From positions 1,116,001 to 1,180,000 of the forward strand of contig CP099652.1 of the NCBI GenBank assembly GCA_024123955.1: DNA of 64,000 nucleotides, given 5' to 3'. The DNA is from Oxalobacteraceae bacterium OTU3CINTB1 (GTDB taxonomy: Bacteria > Pseudomonadota > Gammaproteobacteria > Burkholderiales > Burkholderiaceae_D). Position 1 is the stretch's first letter; every line of letters starts with the position of its first letter. Position numbers and translations under genes: made by a program. Shown here piece after piece: positions 29,393 to 38,382 of this stretch. The notes beneath the pieces are model-generated. The model made no database searches and was not told the origin of the DNA. It saw only the letters and a list, made by a program, of their open reading frames with translations.

Positions 29393-30409
29393 TTAGCGGT
29401 TCAGCTTTTTTAGTATTTGGGCGCGCAACGCGCGCGCGCCGTCGGCCGTCAGTGGCGCTAGCACGTGGCGGGCCGCTTCGGGTATATGTTGCGCCGTTTC
29501 TTCGTCGGCTTCGAATATGTAGTGGCGAAACACTTCCTGCCACGCCTTGCGTTGTTCCGGCGGCAGCCCGCGCATCGTCAGGAAGGCCGTCATCAGGGCG
29601 TTGGTCGGCGTGTCCATGAATTCCGGCGTGCGCTGCCACCAGTAGTTGACCAGCACATTGAAGGCGTCGAGCGCTTCGATGTGGTGCCACCACATGCTCG
29701 GGATGAACAGGGCGTCGCCCGGCCCGAGCACCGCGCTTTGCGCATGTTCCAGCGCCTCCGCGTAGCGCGGGTATTTGACGAAGTCCGGGTTCAGCATGTC
29801 CACCAGGCTGATGGCCTGGCCGGCCGGCGTGAAGTCGAGCGGGCCGATATACAGGTTCTTCAGCTGCTCCGGCGGGAACAGCATGAAGCGCCGGTGGCCG
29901 GCCGCCACCACCGCCAGGTTGTCCGGCACGTCGTAGTGGGCGGCGATGCGGGTGCGGTTGCCGATCCAGATGCTCATCAAGGCGTCGCGGCCGCCCAGAT
30001 CGAGGTCGTTGTGGTCGCGGAAGCCGGGCAGGCAGGTTTCGACGCTGGTCGAGCCCACGTACACGGTCGGCGGCTTCTCCATGTCGCGCTTGACGCGGAT
30101 TTCATCGAGCACGCCGGTCAGCTTGGCGTGCACCGGATAGAAATTGAAGCCGCTCATGTCTTCGTTGTAGAAGAAGCGGCCCTCGGCCTCCGGTGGTCCC
30201 AGCATGGCGCCGACCGTGGCGCCGCTGGCGGCGTCGCCGTAGAAGCGGCGCAAGTAGGCGTCGCCCAGTTCGTGCGATTCGCGCGCCGCCCGCACCATCG
30301 GCCAGCCGGCGGCCACGCCGCGCAGCACGATGGGCTGGGTGGCGGTCAGGATGTCGTCGGTCAGCCCGTTCGGGCCGACGCCGGCGATTTCGCGTATCGC
30401 TTTAGGCAT
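29393..30409 (-). CDS. JmjC/cupin_8-like iron(II), 2-oxoglutarate oxygenase-type protein
   Basis: 338 aa. Cupin_8 features: PIVLRGVAAGWP near the start, metal-binding HYDVPDN (H-x-D) around residue 160, GHRRFMLFPPEQ and the distal His in SMWWHHIEALD. FIH/JmjC-like hydroxylases act on proteins or small molecules. Its ATG lies within the end of the SapC gene (8-base overlap, ATGCCTAA). This cupin with SapC and halogenase is a recurrent group near TonB receptors in carbohydrate loci; its role is not settled. Confidence 0.85.
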   Translation of the reverse strand: MPKAIREIAGVGPNGLTDDILTATQPIVLRGVAAGWPMVRAARESHELGDAYLRRFYGDAASGATVGAMLGPPEAEGRFFYNEDMSGFNFYPVHAKLTGVLDEIRVKRDMEKPPTVYVGSTSVETCLPGFRDHNDLDLGGRDALMSIWIGNRTRIAAHYDVPDNLAVVAAGHRRFMLFPPEQLKNLYIGPLDFTPAGQAISLVDMLNPDFVKYPRYAEALEHAQSAVLGPGDALFIPSMWWHHIEALDAFNVLVNYWWQRTPEFMDTPTNALMTAFLTMRGLPPEQRKAWQEVFRHYIFEADEETAQHIPEAARHVLAPLTADGARALRAQILKKLNR

Positions 30410-31112
30410 GGAGCGCGTTCTTGCGGTCGATCAGCGCGCGGAAGTTCGACAGCGACGCGAGCACCATGTAGATCGGATGCAGGTGGCCGCCCGCGTGCAG
30501 CTTGGCGATGACGTCGCCGCTCAAGCCTGCCAGCCGGTCCTCGTTGATCGTGTAGAAGCCGGCCAGGCGGTTTTGCGAGCCGTCGTCCAGGCCCACGTCG
30601 AGCACGAAGCTCTCCAGCAGCTCGTGCTCCACCAAGGTGGCCAGGAACAGCGGCATGTCCTGCATGCCGTTGTGGATCGCCGCCAGCAGCGAGTTGACGC
30701 GCTCCAGGTAATCGGTGGTGCCGCCGTGCGGCTTGAAGACTTCCTCGCCTTCGCTGTCGCTGACGCGCGGGTTCTCGATATCGATGTGGATCGTCATGTC
30801 CTGGCCATCGGGGCCGCCCATGCCGATCAGGAAGGGCTGGCGCTCGACCAGCATCGGGATGTAGACCGCGTCCCAGCGCTCGCCCTGCAGGAACAGGTTC
30901 TCGCCCTCCTGGAAGCCGAGCAGCGCGATCGGCTCGAAGCCCACGCCGTCGGTGGTCTGGCGGAACACGATCGGGTAGCACGCCTGGATGTTGCGGAATT
31001 CGGCGGGGAAGGTGGGCGCTGCCATCTGGGCGTCGCCGAAGCGCGCGCCGCGACGGGTGATCACGCGCAGGTTCTTGTGTTCGACGTTGTTGAGTAATAC
31101 TGGTTTTGGCAT
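30402..31112 (-). CDS. SapC-family protein
   Basis: 236 aa, no signal peptide. Wording such as ACYPIVFRQT, PIALLGFQEGENLFL and RLAGFYTINEDRLAGLSGD is typical of SapC-like proteins, named after a Campylobacter S-layer-linked gene. Biochemical role unknown. It lies 19 bases after the halogenase 2 gene and overlaps the cupin gene, so it is firmly within the operon. Confidence 0.85.
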   Translation of the reverse strand: MPKPVLLNNVEHKNLRVITRRGARFGDAQMAAPTFPAEFRNIQACYPIVFRQTTDGVGFEPIALLGFQEGENLFLQGERWDAVYIPMLVERQPFLIGMGGPDGQDMTIHIDIENPRVSDSEGEEVFKPHGGTTDYLERVNSLLAAIHNGMQDMPLFLATLVEHELLESFVLDVGLDDGSQNRLAGFYTINEDRLAGLSGDVIAKLHAGGHLHPIYMVLASLSNFRALIDRKNALHA

Positions 31113-31131
31113 GACTTGTCTCGAATGATAA

Positions 31132-32679
31132 TTATGTGCGAAGTCCGTGGCGTTTGATGTGCTCTATCAGCTCGCGGTTGGTGGGAAGTGCGTCCAGCAT
31201 CTTCTGTGTCAGGTTGGCCGCTTCGCGGAAATAGCCGTCGGCCATCGCCGCTTCGTGCGGATGCTGCTTGGTGAATTCGGTGGTGCGGCCCATGCCGTAC
31301 AGGATGTACTGATAGCTGGCCGACGGGAACACTTCTTCGATGCGGTGGAAGTCGCTGCGCGAGGGCGCGCGGTGGCGCCACAAGGTCAACAGCTCGCCCA
31401 GCCGCTCCGGCACGCCTTCTGCTGAGGTGTTGTCGCGCCAGTAGGCGCTGTCGCGGCGCTTGCTCAGCACGTAGTGCAGCTTGAGGAAGTCGATCACCCG
31501 CTCCCAGCGGTAGGTGAAGTGCTCGTTGAAGCGTTTGGCGACGATGTCCATCGCCGCGCGCGTGGCCGGCATGTCGTCGCTGACCATGGCGGCCGACATT
31601 TCCACCAGCGCCAGGGCCGACGCTTCCAGCGGCTCGATGAAGCCGGCCGACAGGCCGATGGCGACGCAGTTGCGATGCCAGAATTTGGCGCGGTAGCCGG
31701 GCTCGAAGGTCAGCTTGCGCGGCGTCGGGATGTCCGCCGGTCCGCCGGTCGCGACGATATAGGCGCGCAATTCCGCCTCGGCCTGGTCGTCGCCGATGTG
31801 CGCGCCGGAGTAGACGTGGCCGACGCCGCGCCGCGTCGGCAGGCCGATGTCCCAGATCCAGCCGGCGCTTTGCGCCGTCGACGAGGTTTGCGAGGCGATC
31901 GGATAGTTGTCATCGGGGTAGGGGATTTGCACCGCCAGCGCCGAGTCGTTGTACAGCACGTGCTTTTGCGAAATGAAGTCGATGTCATAGTGCTTGCCCA
32001 GCAGCAGCGATTGCATGCCGGTGCAGTCGATGAACAGATCGCCTTCGAGCGCGCCGTGGCGCTGCGTTTGCAGCGAGGCGATGTCGCCGTTGGCGGCGGA
32101 GTGGATGCCTGTGACATGGTCCGGCACGTAGCGCACGCCCAGGTTCTCCAGGCAATGCTTGCGCAGGAACAGGCCGAACTTGCCGGCGTCCAGATGGTAG
32201 CCGTAGTTGGCGACGGCGGCAAATTCCGGCGTGGCGGCCTGCTTGGGCGCCTTGCCGCGCGCGCACAGGTGCGGCTGGTAGCTGACCAGGTCGGCGAACG
32301 GCACGCCCGGATGCTGCGCCAGCCAGTGCTCCGGCATGTTCGCCTCGCCGTAACCTTGCGGCAACACGAACGGGTGGAAGTAATAGTCGTTGTCGGCGCC
32401 GGTGCACCAGCGGTTGAAGCGCGAGCCCTGCTTGAACGAGGCGTCGCATTCGCGGAAAAAGTCGGATTCGGACACGCCGATGCGGCGCAAGGTGTCGCGC
32501 ATGCTCGGCCAGGTGCCTTCGCCGACGCCGATCGGGGCGACATCGGGCGATTCGATCAGCGTGACCTGCAGTCCCTCGGGCGAGGTTGCGCGGTGTTCGG
32601 CCGCGATCAGGCCGGCGGTGAGCCAACCGGCCGATCCGCCACCCACTATCACTATCCGTCGGATCAGCTCATTGGCCAT
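31132..32679 (-). CDS. Flavin-dependent tryptophan halogenase-family protein (halogenase 2)
   Basis: 515 aa. FAD motif GGGSAG, GVGEGTWPS, catalytic Lys K83 in ASFKQG and E349 in GFIEPLEAS are kept. The WxWxIP block reads WIWDIG (274-279), with the terminal Pro lost, and the SGEST-type loop differs from halogenase 1. The two proteins are only distantly alike, so they probably differ in substrate. Starts 89 bases after the TonB receptor stop, with a strong hairpin between. Confidence 0.88.
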   Translation of the reverse strand: MANELIRRIVIVGGGSAGWLTAGLIAAEHRATSPEGLQVTLIESPDVAPIGVGEGTWPSMRDTLRRIGVSESDFFRECDASFKQGSRFNRWCTGADNDYYFHPFVLPQGYGEANMPEHWLAQHPGVPFADLVSYQPHLCARGKAPKQAATPEFAAVANYGYHLDAGKFGLFLRKHCLENLGVRYVPDHVTGIHSAANGDIASLQTQRHGALEGDLFIDCTGMQSLLLGKHYDIDFISQKHVLYNDSALAVQIPYPDDNYPIASQTSSTAQSAGWIWDIGLPTRRGVGHVYSGAHIGDDQAEAELRAYIVATGGPADIPTPRKLTFEPGYRAKFWHRNCVAIGLSAGFIEPLEASALALVEMSAAMVSDDMPATRAAMDIVAKRFNEHFTYRWERVIDFLKLHYVLSKRRDSAYWRDNTSAEGVPERLGELLTLWRHRAPSRSDFHRIEEVFPSASYQYILYGMGRTTEFTKQHPHEAAMADGYFREAANLTQKMLDALPTNRELIEHIKRHGLRT

Positions 32680-32713
32680 TCGATGTCCCAGATTATTGCG
32701 GAAAGTATAACCG

Positions 32714-32742
32714 ACAAGGCCGCTGTCGGGCAGCGGCCTTGT
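32714..32742 (-). promoter_or_regulatory. Intercistronic hairpin between TonB receptor and halogenase 2
   Basis: A perfect 12-bp stem (ACAAGGCCGCTG / CAGCGGCCTTGT) with loop TCGGG and no T run. Such hairpins protect the 3' end of the upstream message or partly stop transcription, giving much more receptor than downstream enzymes. Confidence 0.65.
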
Positions 32743-32768
32743 CCTTCGGGGGTTGTAATTACACTACA

Positions 32769-35700
32769 TCAGAACTTGTAGCGCGCCCCCAGCATGTAGC
32801 GCGGCCCGGCCTGGGTGACCGATTCCACCGCCTGTTTGGTGCGCCCGTGCACCCGCTGGATCGAGTTGCCGGCGTTGATCACCTCGAATTGCAGGCTGAT
32901 GTTTTTGTTGTAGTTCCAGCCAATGCTCAGGTCGATCTGGCCGTAGGCCTCGGTGTATTGCGGGTTCGGGCCGTAGGCATCAAAGGTCGACGACAGGAAC
33001 TCGCCGCGCCAGTTGTAGGCCAGGCGCGCGGTCCACTTGTCGTTTTCGAAGATGCCGACGACGTTGGACGAGTTGCTCAGCCCCACCAGCGCGAACTGCT
33101 CGCCCAGCCTGGCGTTGTCGTACTTCAGGCCCGAGTTCACATACGTGTAATTGGTCGAGATGCCGAAGCCGCTGCTGCCGAACATGTGCTGCAGGTTCAC
33201 CTCGATGCCGTCCAGGCTGGCCTTCTTCTGGTTGGCGAAGGAGTTGATCTTGAAGTTGGCGATCGGATCGCTCGGCTGGCCGACGATGGTGCCGGTGGCG
33301 TTGCCGGTGCCGTTGTCGTCCGGTCCGCGCGTCACGCCCGGCGCCGTCGGGTGGGTGCGGAAGATGTAGTTGCGGATACAGGTGGTGTCGGCCGTGGTGC
33401 AGCCGTTGGCAAGCGCCTCGTTCCACAAGGCGCCGCCGACCGGCGTGTGCAGGTTGAACGGGGTGGCGTTGAAGGTCGACTGGCCGGCGTAGTTGGTCAG
33501 GTCCTTGCGGAAGTAGCCCAGCGAGAAGAAGTTCTGCTGGCCGTAATACCATTCGTAGGACAGGTCCAGGTTCTTCGACTTGACCGGTTTCAGGGCCGGA
33601 TTGCCCTGGTTGCCGCTGCCGCCGTCGACCCGCGCCAGCGAGTTGAGGGTGGTGCCGCCCTGGATCTGGTCGTAGCGCGGCCGGCCGATGCTTTGGCCGT
33701 AGCTCAGGCGCAGCTTCTGGGTCGGCGTCAGTTCGATGTCGGAATCCAGGCTCGGCAGGATGTTGTGGTACTTGCCGGTCAGTGTGGTGAAGGTCGGCGC
33801 GCCGAAGGCGACCGGCAACTCGTTCTGCGACACCCAGCTGATGCTGGTGGCGGCCGGCACCAGCGCGGTCGAGACCACGTCGGTCTTCTCGTAGCGCACG
33901 CCGAGCGCGGTGCGGATCGGCAACGCCGTGTCCCAATCCGTGTTGAACTGGATGTAGGCCGACTTCGATTTTTCCTCGACGCGCGAGTCGTTGTCGAAGG
34001 TGGTCTTCGGCAGGTACAGCGCCGGCAGGCCGGAGGCGCTGGCCGCCAGCTTGCGCACCTGGTCGAAGTTGAAGGTGTAGAACTGGTTGAACAGCGCCGG
34101 GTTGTCGCTGCCGTCGATCTTGTCGAAGTACTGGCGAATGGTGTCCTTGTGCCAGACGTTGCTTGGATAGTCGGCCGCCTTGGTGGCGCCGCCCCAGGTG
34201 TCGCGCTGGTTGTTGGAGAAGGCCGAGCGGTTGTCGACCTTGGTGCTGCCGGCGCCGAATTTCAGTTCGGACGCTTCGAACACTTTCAACGCGCCCTTGA
34301 CCTGCGCCTGCTCGACTTCGCCGCGCATGTACGAATTGGTGAAGTTCGAGCCGGTCACTTGCTGGCCGGCCTTGGTGAAGTCCACGCCGTCCATGCTCAG
34401 CACCGGGAAGTCCTGGCTGAAGTTGGCCGTGGTGGTGCCACGGCTGAAGCTGGCCGTGCCGAGCGTGTTGCTCGAGCCGAACGGGCTGTCGGCGCCGGAG
34501 GTGGCCGTCGAGCGGTGCGCGTCCAGTTCAAGGCGCAGGTCGTTGGTCGGCTTCCAGACGGCGTTGAAGCCGAGCGACTTGTTTTGCGTTTTGGTGGCGA
34601 AGTCGGCGCCGCCCATGGCCACGTCCGAGGTGCCGATGGTCGGATCGTTGGCGTTGCGCGGGATGATTTCGGTGTAGCTCAGCGGGCTCGATACCGGACC
34701 CTTGGTCCAGGAACTGGCCGACGGGCCGAAGTTGAACCAGGCGCTGATGTCGTTGCGCTTGGTCTGTATCTTGTTTTCCGAGTAGGTGTAGTCCAGGGTC
34801 GTGACCAGTTCCTTGACCGGCTTGAACTGCAGGGTCAACTGGCCGTTGGTACGCTGGCGCTTGACGCCGTTGAAGTTGTAGTTCAGGTTCTGCGGCACCA
34901 TGTAGACGTCGTTGGGGCCGGGACGGTTGGTGATGTTTTCCGAACCGGCGGCGCCCGGTTGCGGGATAGAACCCCAGCTGTTCTCGTCGCCGCGCACCGG
35001 GCCGTGCCAGCCGCTGGAGACGGCGGCGCTGTTGTAGCCCAGGTTGCGTTCCTGATAGCTGCCGGTGAGGGCGATGCCGAACTTGCCGTCGGCGAAGGTG
35101 TTGCTGTAGATGCCGGACAGTTCGGGCGTGGTCGAGTTGCTGGCCTTGACGTCGGCCGGCAGGTTGTCGTTCGAGGTGTCGTAGACGCCCTTGACGCCGA
35201 AGCTGGCGTGCAGGCCGGGCCGGTCGAACGGGCGCGCCGTCATCACGTTGACGGTGGCGCCGATGCCGCCGGTCGGGGTGTCGGCGCGGCTGGTTTTATA
35301 CACTTGCAGCTGCGAGATGGCTTCCGACGCCAGGTTGGCGAAGTCGAAGGCGCGCCCGTTGAGGTCGCCAAGGTTGGAGGTCGGCATCTGGCGCCCGTTG
35401 AGCAGCACCATGTTGAAGTCGGGGCCGACGCCGCGCACGGTGATCTTCGAGCCCTCGCCGATCGAGCGGTCGATCGACACGCCGGAGATGCGCTGCAGCG
35501 ACTCGGCCAGGTTGGTGTCGGGGAACTTGCCGATGTCCTCGGCGACGATGCCGTCGACCACGCCGTCGGAATTGCGCTTCAGGTTCATCGACGAGATCAG
35601 CGCCTGGCGCAGGCCCGTCACCACCACGCTTTGCACCACCGGCGCCTCGCCGGCCATGTCGACCGGCGCCGCTTGCACCGCCGCCGGGGTTTGCGCCAGC

Positions 35701-35777
35701 GCCGGCAGGGCGGTGGCCACGAATGCGCCGGCCACGGCCAGGGTCATCAGTTTTTGTCGTGTGTTTGGATAATGCAT
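32769..35777 (-). CDS. TonB-dependent receptor of carbohydrate-locus type
   Basis: 1002 aa from ATG 35777 (GAGGAGAC upstream; signal peptide MHYPNTRQKLMTLAVAGAFV). Plug domain: VQSVVVTGLRQALISSMNLK, VVDGIVAEDIGKFPDTNLAE, SLQRISGVSIDR. The last residues GPRYMLGARYKF are a typical barrel end. The 'ALxxSxxxKRNSDGVVDGIVAEDIGKFPD' type is common in Caulobacter- and Xanthomonas-style sugar receptors. It heads the operon with the halogenases, SapC and cupin, with LacI-type operators in front. Confidence 0.92.
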   Translation of the reverse strand: MHYPNTRQKLMTLAVAGAFVATALPALAQTPAAVQAAPVDMAGEAPVVQSVVVTGLRQALISSMNLKRNSDGVVDGIVAEDIGKFPDTNLAESLQRISGVSIDRSIGEGSKITVRGVGPDFNMVLLNGRQMPTSNLGDLNGRAFDFANLASEAISQLQVYKTSRADTPTGGIGATVNVMTARPFDRPGLHASFGVKGVYDTSNDNLPADVKASNSTTPELSGIYSNTFADGKFGIALTGSYQERNLGYNSAAVSSGWHGPVRGDENSWGSIPQPGAAGSENITNRPGPNDVYMVPQNLNYNFNGVKRQRTNGQLTLQFKPVKELVTTLDYTYSENKIQTKRNDISAWFNFGPSASSWTKGPVSSPLSYTEIIPRNANDPTIGTSDVAMGGADFATKTQNKSLGFNAVWKPTNDLRLELDAHRSTATSGADSPFGSSNTLGTASFSRGTTTANFSQDFPVLSMDGVDFTKAGQQVTGSNFTNSYMRGEVEQAQVKGALKVFEASELKFGAGSTKVDNRSAFSNNQRDTWGGATKAADYPSNVWHKDTIRQYFDKIDGSDNPALFNQFYTFNFDQVRKLAASASGLPALYLPKTTFDNDSRVEEKSKSAYIQFNTDWDTALPIRTALGVRYEKTDVVSTALVPAATSISWVSQNELPVAFGAPTFTTLTGKYHNILPSLDSDIELTPTQKLRLSYGQSIGRPRYDQIQGGTTLNSLARVDGGSGNQGNPALKPVKSKNLDLSYEWYYGQQNFFSLGYFRKDLTNYAGQSTFNATPFNLHTPVGGALWNEALANGCTTADTTCIRNYIFRTHPTAPGVTRGPDDNGTGNATGTIVGQPSDPIANFKINSFANQKKASLDGIEVNLQHMFGSSGFGISTNYTYVNSGLKYDNARLGEQFALVGLSNSSNVVGIFENDKWTARLAYNWRGEFLSSTFDAYGPNPQYTEAYGQIDLSIGWNYNKNISLQFEVINAGNSIQRVHGRTKQAVESVTQAGPRYMLGARYKF

Positions 35778-35860
35778 GTTGTCTCCTCTGTTTTTATAAA
35801 CCGCTCGCGCGCCGCCCTGCTGTTCCACATCGCCAACCTTCGCCATTATGCCAAACAGCT

Positions 35861-35874
35861 TGGAAAGGTTTCCA
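35861..35874. promoter_or_regulatory. LacI-type operator (perfect palindrome)
   Basis: TGGAAAGGTTTCCA has perfect 6-base arms around GG, 84 bp before the receptor start. A LacI-family gene is encoded divergently. Confidence 0.7.
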
Positions 35875-35980
35875 TTCGATGCTGGCAAATATAGCATCGT
35901 TCGTTTTTTAAAGTCAATTTGGTATCGCGGGTAAACGCCGGAGGTTTTCGTTGACAGGGCAAATCAAGGCGTGCACCATA

Positions 35981-35994
35981 TGGGAACGTTTCCA
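35981..35994. promoter_or_regulatory. Second LacI-type operator
   Basis: TGGGAACGTTTCCA, the same arms with one mismatch and a central CG as in classic LacI/GalR sites. It lies 57 bp before the regulator start, so autoregulation is likely, and 120 bp from the first operator. Confidence 0.7.
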
Positions 35995-36050
35995 AAATGA
36001 GACACTCGGGATGACCATCCACCTATTTTTCAAGCAAAAGTGACGCGCAC

Positions 36051-37061
36051 GTGGCCACCATCAAAGACGTAGCCCGCCTCGCCGGCGTGGGATTGGGAAC
36101 CGCTTCGCGGGTGGTCAGCGGCAAGGGTTCGGTGTCGCCGGCGACGGTGGCCAAGGTGCGCGCGGCGATCGAGGCGCTCGACTTCCGGCCGTCGCACGCG
36201 GCGCGCTCGCTGCTGTCGGGCAGCAGCCGCATGATCGGCGTCTACATCCCCGTGCTCAGCGGGACGTTTTACACGCCGATCCTGCAGATCATCGACACCG
36301 AGCTGCGCACGGCCGGCCTGCACATGGTGGTGGCGTTCGGCGTCGGGCTGGGCGGGGCGCGTCAGCAGGCGATCGAGGGCATCGAGTTTCTCATCGAGCG
36401 CGGCTGCGACGGCCTGATCCTGATGACCAATGTGCTGCTGGAGGAGGACATCGCCGCCTTGGGCGCCAAGCAGCACCAGGTGGTGGTGCTCAATCATCAC
36501 TTCGACAGCATTGCCGGGCAGTGCTTCACGGTCGACCATCAGCTGGGGGGCAGGCTGGCGGCGCGCACGCTGCTCGAGCATGGGCACCGGCGCATCGCCG
36601 TCGTTTCAGGACCGTCGAGCTTGCCGGATAACGTGGTGCGTATCGACGCTTTCATGTACGAGCTGGCGGCCCATGGCATCGATACCGGCAAGGTGTGGCT
36701 GGTCGAGCGGGACTTTTCGCCGGCCGGCGGCTGGTCGGCGGCCAAGGAGCTGGTGGAGTCGGGCTATGCCTGCACGGCGATGTTTTGCGCCAATGACGAG
36801 ATGGCGGTCGGGGCGCTGTCGTATTTCCAGGAGGCGGGGATACATGTGCCGAGCGAGTTGTCGGTGATCGGGTATGACGATACGCCGAGCGCGGAGTTCT
36901 CGGCGCCGCGCCTGACGACGGTGCACATGCCGTGGCGCGAAATGACGCAGAACGGGCTCAATGCACTGTTGAACGGTTGCTATGATCTGGCGCGGCCGGT
37001 GACCCACCAGTATCCGGTGACGATGACGTTGCGGGCGTCGCTGGCGAAGGCGGACGGCTAA
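36051..37061 (+). CDS. LacI-family transcriptional regulator
   Basis: 336 aa; GTG start. Helix-turn-helix TIKDVARLAGVGLGTASRVVS with hinge FRPSHAARSL, then a periplasmic-binding-type effector domain (MIGVYIPVLSGTFYTPILQ, GCDGLILMTN, VIGYDDTPSAEFSAPRLTTV). Divergent from the receptor/halogenase operon, with two matching palindromes between them. It most likely represses the operon until a sugar binds; the sugar is not readable. Confidence 0.9.
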   Translation: MATIKDVARLAGVGLGTASRVVSGKGSVSPATVAKVRAAIEALDFRPSHAARSLLSGSSRMIGVYIPVLSGTFYTPILQIIDTELRTAGLHMVVAFGVGLGGARQQAIEGIEFLIERGCDGLILMTNVLLEEDIAALGAKQHQVVVLNHHFDSIAGQCFTVDHQLGGRLAARTLLEHGHRRIAVVSGPSSLPDNVVRIDAFMYELAAHGIDTGKVWLVERDFSPAGGWSAAKELVESGYACTAMFCANDEMAVGALSYFQEAGIHVPSELSVIGYDDTPSAEFSAPRLTTVHMPWREMTQNGLNALLNGCYDLARPVTHQYPVTMTLRASLAKADG

Positions 37062-37096
37062 GCGCGGATGCTCCAACCGTATTTATTTCTAAAGAT

Positions 37097-37192
37097 ACGT
37101 AGGGCGGATTAGGCGGCACGCCGTAATCCGCCATCTTTGAGCCGCCGACGGTGCGTGCATGGCGGATTACGCTACGCTAATCCGCCCTACGT
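37097..37192. repeat. REP/MITE-like inverted repeat (CGTAGGGCGGATTA family)
   Basis: ACGTAGGGCGGATTA at 37097 is mirrored by TAATCCGCCCTACGT ending 37192, with inner CCGTAATCCGCCAT / ATGGCGGATTACG arms. This GTAGGGCGGATTA repeat type is widespread and dispersed in proteobacterial genomes. It sits just after the LacI gene, so REP-like elements bound the halogenase locus on both sides. Confidence 0.75.
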
Positions 37193-37230
37193 TTCTCCAC
37201 GAGGAAGCTGCCGACCGCAAGCTGCTCCGG

Positions 37231-37659
37231 TCAGCTGAAACGGTTGGCGGCGGCGTAGCCGGCAACCGCGGCAGCGGCCGACAACAGGCCACCCCAGACG
37301 ATGTCGATCAACGTCAGCCCCAGCGGCCAGGCTTTCAGCACCGAGTAATTGGTCAGGTCGTAGGTGCCGTAGGCGACCAGCCCGAGCAGGCCGCCGAATA
37401 TGGCGGCGGTTTGCCAGCTGTGGGCGCGCAAGGCCGGGGCCACCGCGAAGACCAGCACGCCGACGGCGAACAGCAGGTAGAAGGCGGCGGCCGACGCCAG
37501 TCTGGGCTGCGCCAGCAGCAGGTCGCCGAGCGCGGCCTTGTAGGCCGGCCCCATGTAGAACGTCAGCCACAGCGCGTCGATCGCAAGCAATGCCAGCAGC
37601 GCGGCGCCGTAGCCGAACGCCCATTGCTGCGCGCTGAGGGAAGTGACGGTGTTGTCCAT
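37231..37659 (-). CDS. DUF2177-family membrane protein
   Basis: 142 aa with four hydrophobic helices. Motifs AIDALWLTFYMGPAYKAALGD near the start and GLVAYGTYDLTNYSVLK in the middle are the DUF2177 hallmarks; function unknown. Same strand as the DJ-1-like gene, 27 bases downstream of it, so probably co-transcribed. Confidence 0.85.
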   Translation of the reverse strand: MDNTVTSLSAQQWAFGYGAALLALLAIDALWLTFYMGPAYKAALGDLLLAQPRLASAAAFYLLFAVGVLVFAVAPALRAHSWQTAAIFGGLLGLVAYGTYDLTNYSVLKAWPLGLTLIDIVWGGLLSAAAAVAGYAAANRFS

Positions 37660-37686
37660 GGGGCGGTCCTTTATCTATTTCAACAG

Positions 37687-38364
37687 TTACTTCAGCAGTT
37701 TCAGCAGTTCTTCGGCGGCGACTTCGGACGACGCCGGATTCTGTCCCGTGACCAGCAAGCCGTCCGTGACCGCGTACGGCTGCCAGTCGCCCAGCTTGGA
37801 ATACATGCCGCCGCGTTCGCGCAGCATGTCCTCGACCAGGAACGGCACTACCTTGGTCAGGCCGACCGCCTCTTCCTCGGTGTTGGTGAAGCCCGTCACC
37901 TTCTTGCTGTTGACCAGCGGCTTGCCGTCCGGGCCGTTCACGTGGCGCAGCACGCCCGGGGCGTGGCAGACGGCGGCGACCGGCTTGCCGGCGGCGATCA
38001 TCGCTTCGATCAACGCGATCGAGTCGCGGTCTTCGGCCAGGTCCCACAGCGGACCGTGACCGCCCGGATAGAAGACGGCGTCGAAATCGTTGGCCGACAC
38101 GTCGGACAATTTTCCGGTATTGGCCAGCGCCGCCTGCGCCTGCGGATCGGCCTTGAAGCGTGCGGTGGCTTCGGTTTGGGCGTCGGCTTCGTCGCTCTTG
38201 GGATCGAGCGGCGGCTGGCCACCCTTTGGCGACACCAGGGTCAGCTTCGCTCCGGCTTCCTTTAGTTTGTAGTACGGCGCGGCGAATTCCTCGAGCCAGA
38301 AGCCGGTTTTCTTGCCGGTGTCGCCCAGTTGGTCGTGCGAAGTCAGTACCATAAGAATGTTCAT
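37687..38364 (-). CDS. DJ-1/PfpI-family protein (Hsp31-like type 1 glutamine amidotransferase domain)
   Basis: 225 aa. Nucleophile elbow AVCHAPG with the reactive Cys, preceded by the acid-loop PGGHGPLWDLAED. KKTGFWLEEFAAPYYKL near the start is typical of Hsp31-type proteins, which act as glyoxalase III/deglycase or chaperone. Followed by the DUF2177 gene and preceded 18 bases away by an MBL hydrolase gene, so the three may form one unit. Confidence 0.88.
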   Translation of the reverse strand: MNILMVLTSHDQLGDTGKKTGFWLEEFAAPYYKLKEAGAKLTLVSPKGGQPPLDPKSDEADAQTEATARFKADPQAQAALANTGKLSDVSANDFDAVFYPGGHGPLWDLAEDRDSIALIEAMIAAGKPVAAVCHAPGVLRHVNGPDGKPLVNSKKVTGFTNTEEEAVGLTKVVPFLVEDMLRERGGMYSKLGDWQPYAVTDGLLVTGQNPASSEVAAEELLKLLK

Positions 38365-38382
38365 GTGTTTCCTTTGTGGGGA

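Noticed and set aside
32739..35894. 1051-codon plus-strand frame
   Set aside because: Antisense shadow of the TonB receptor at 32769-35777.
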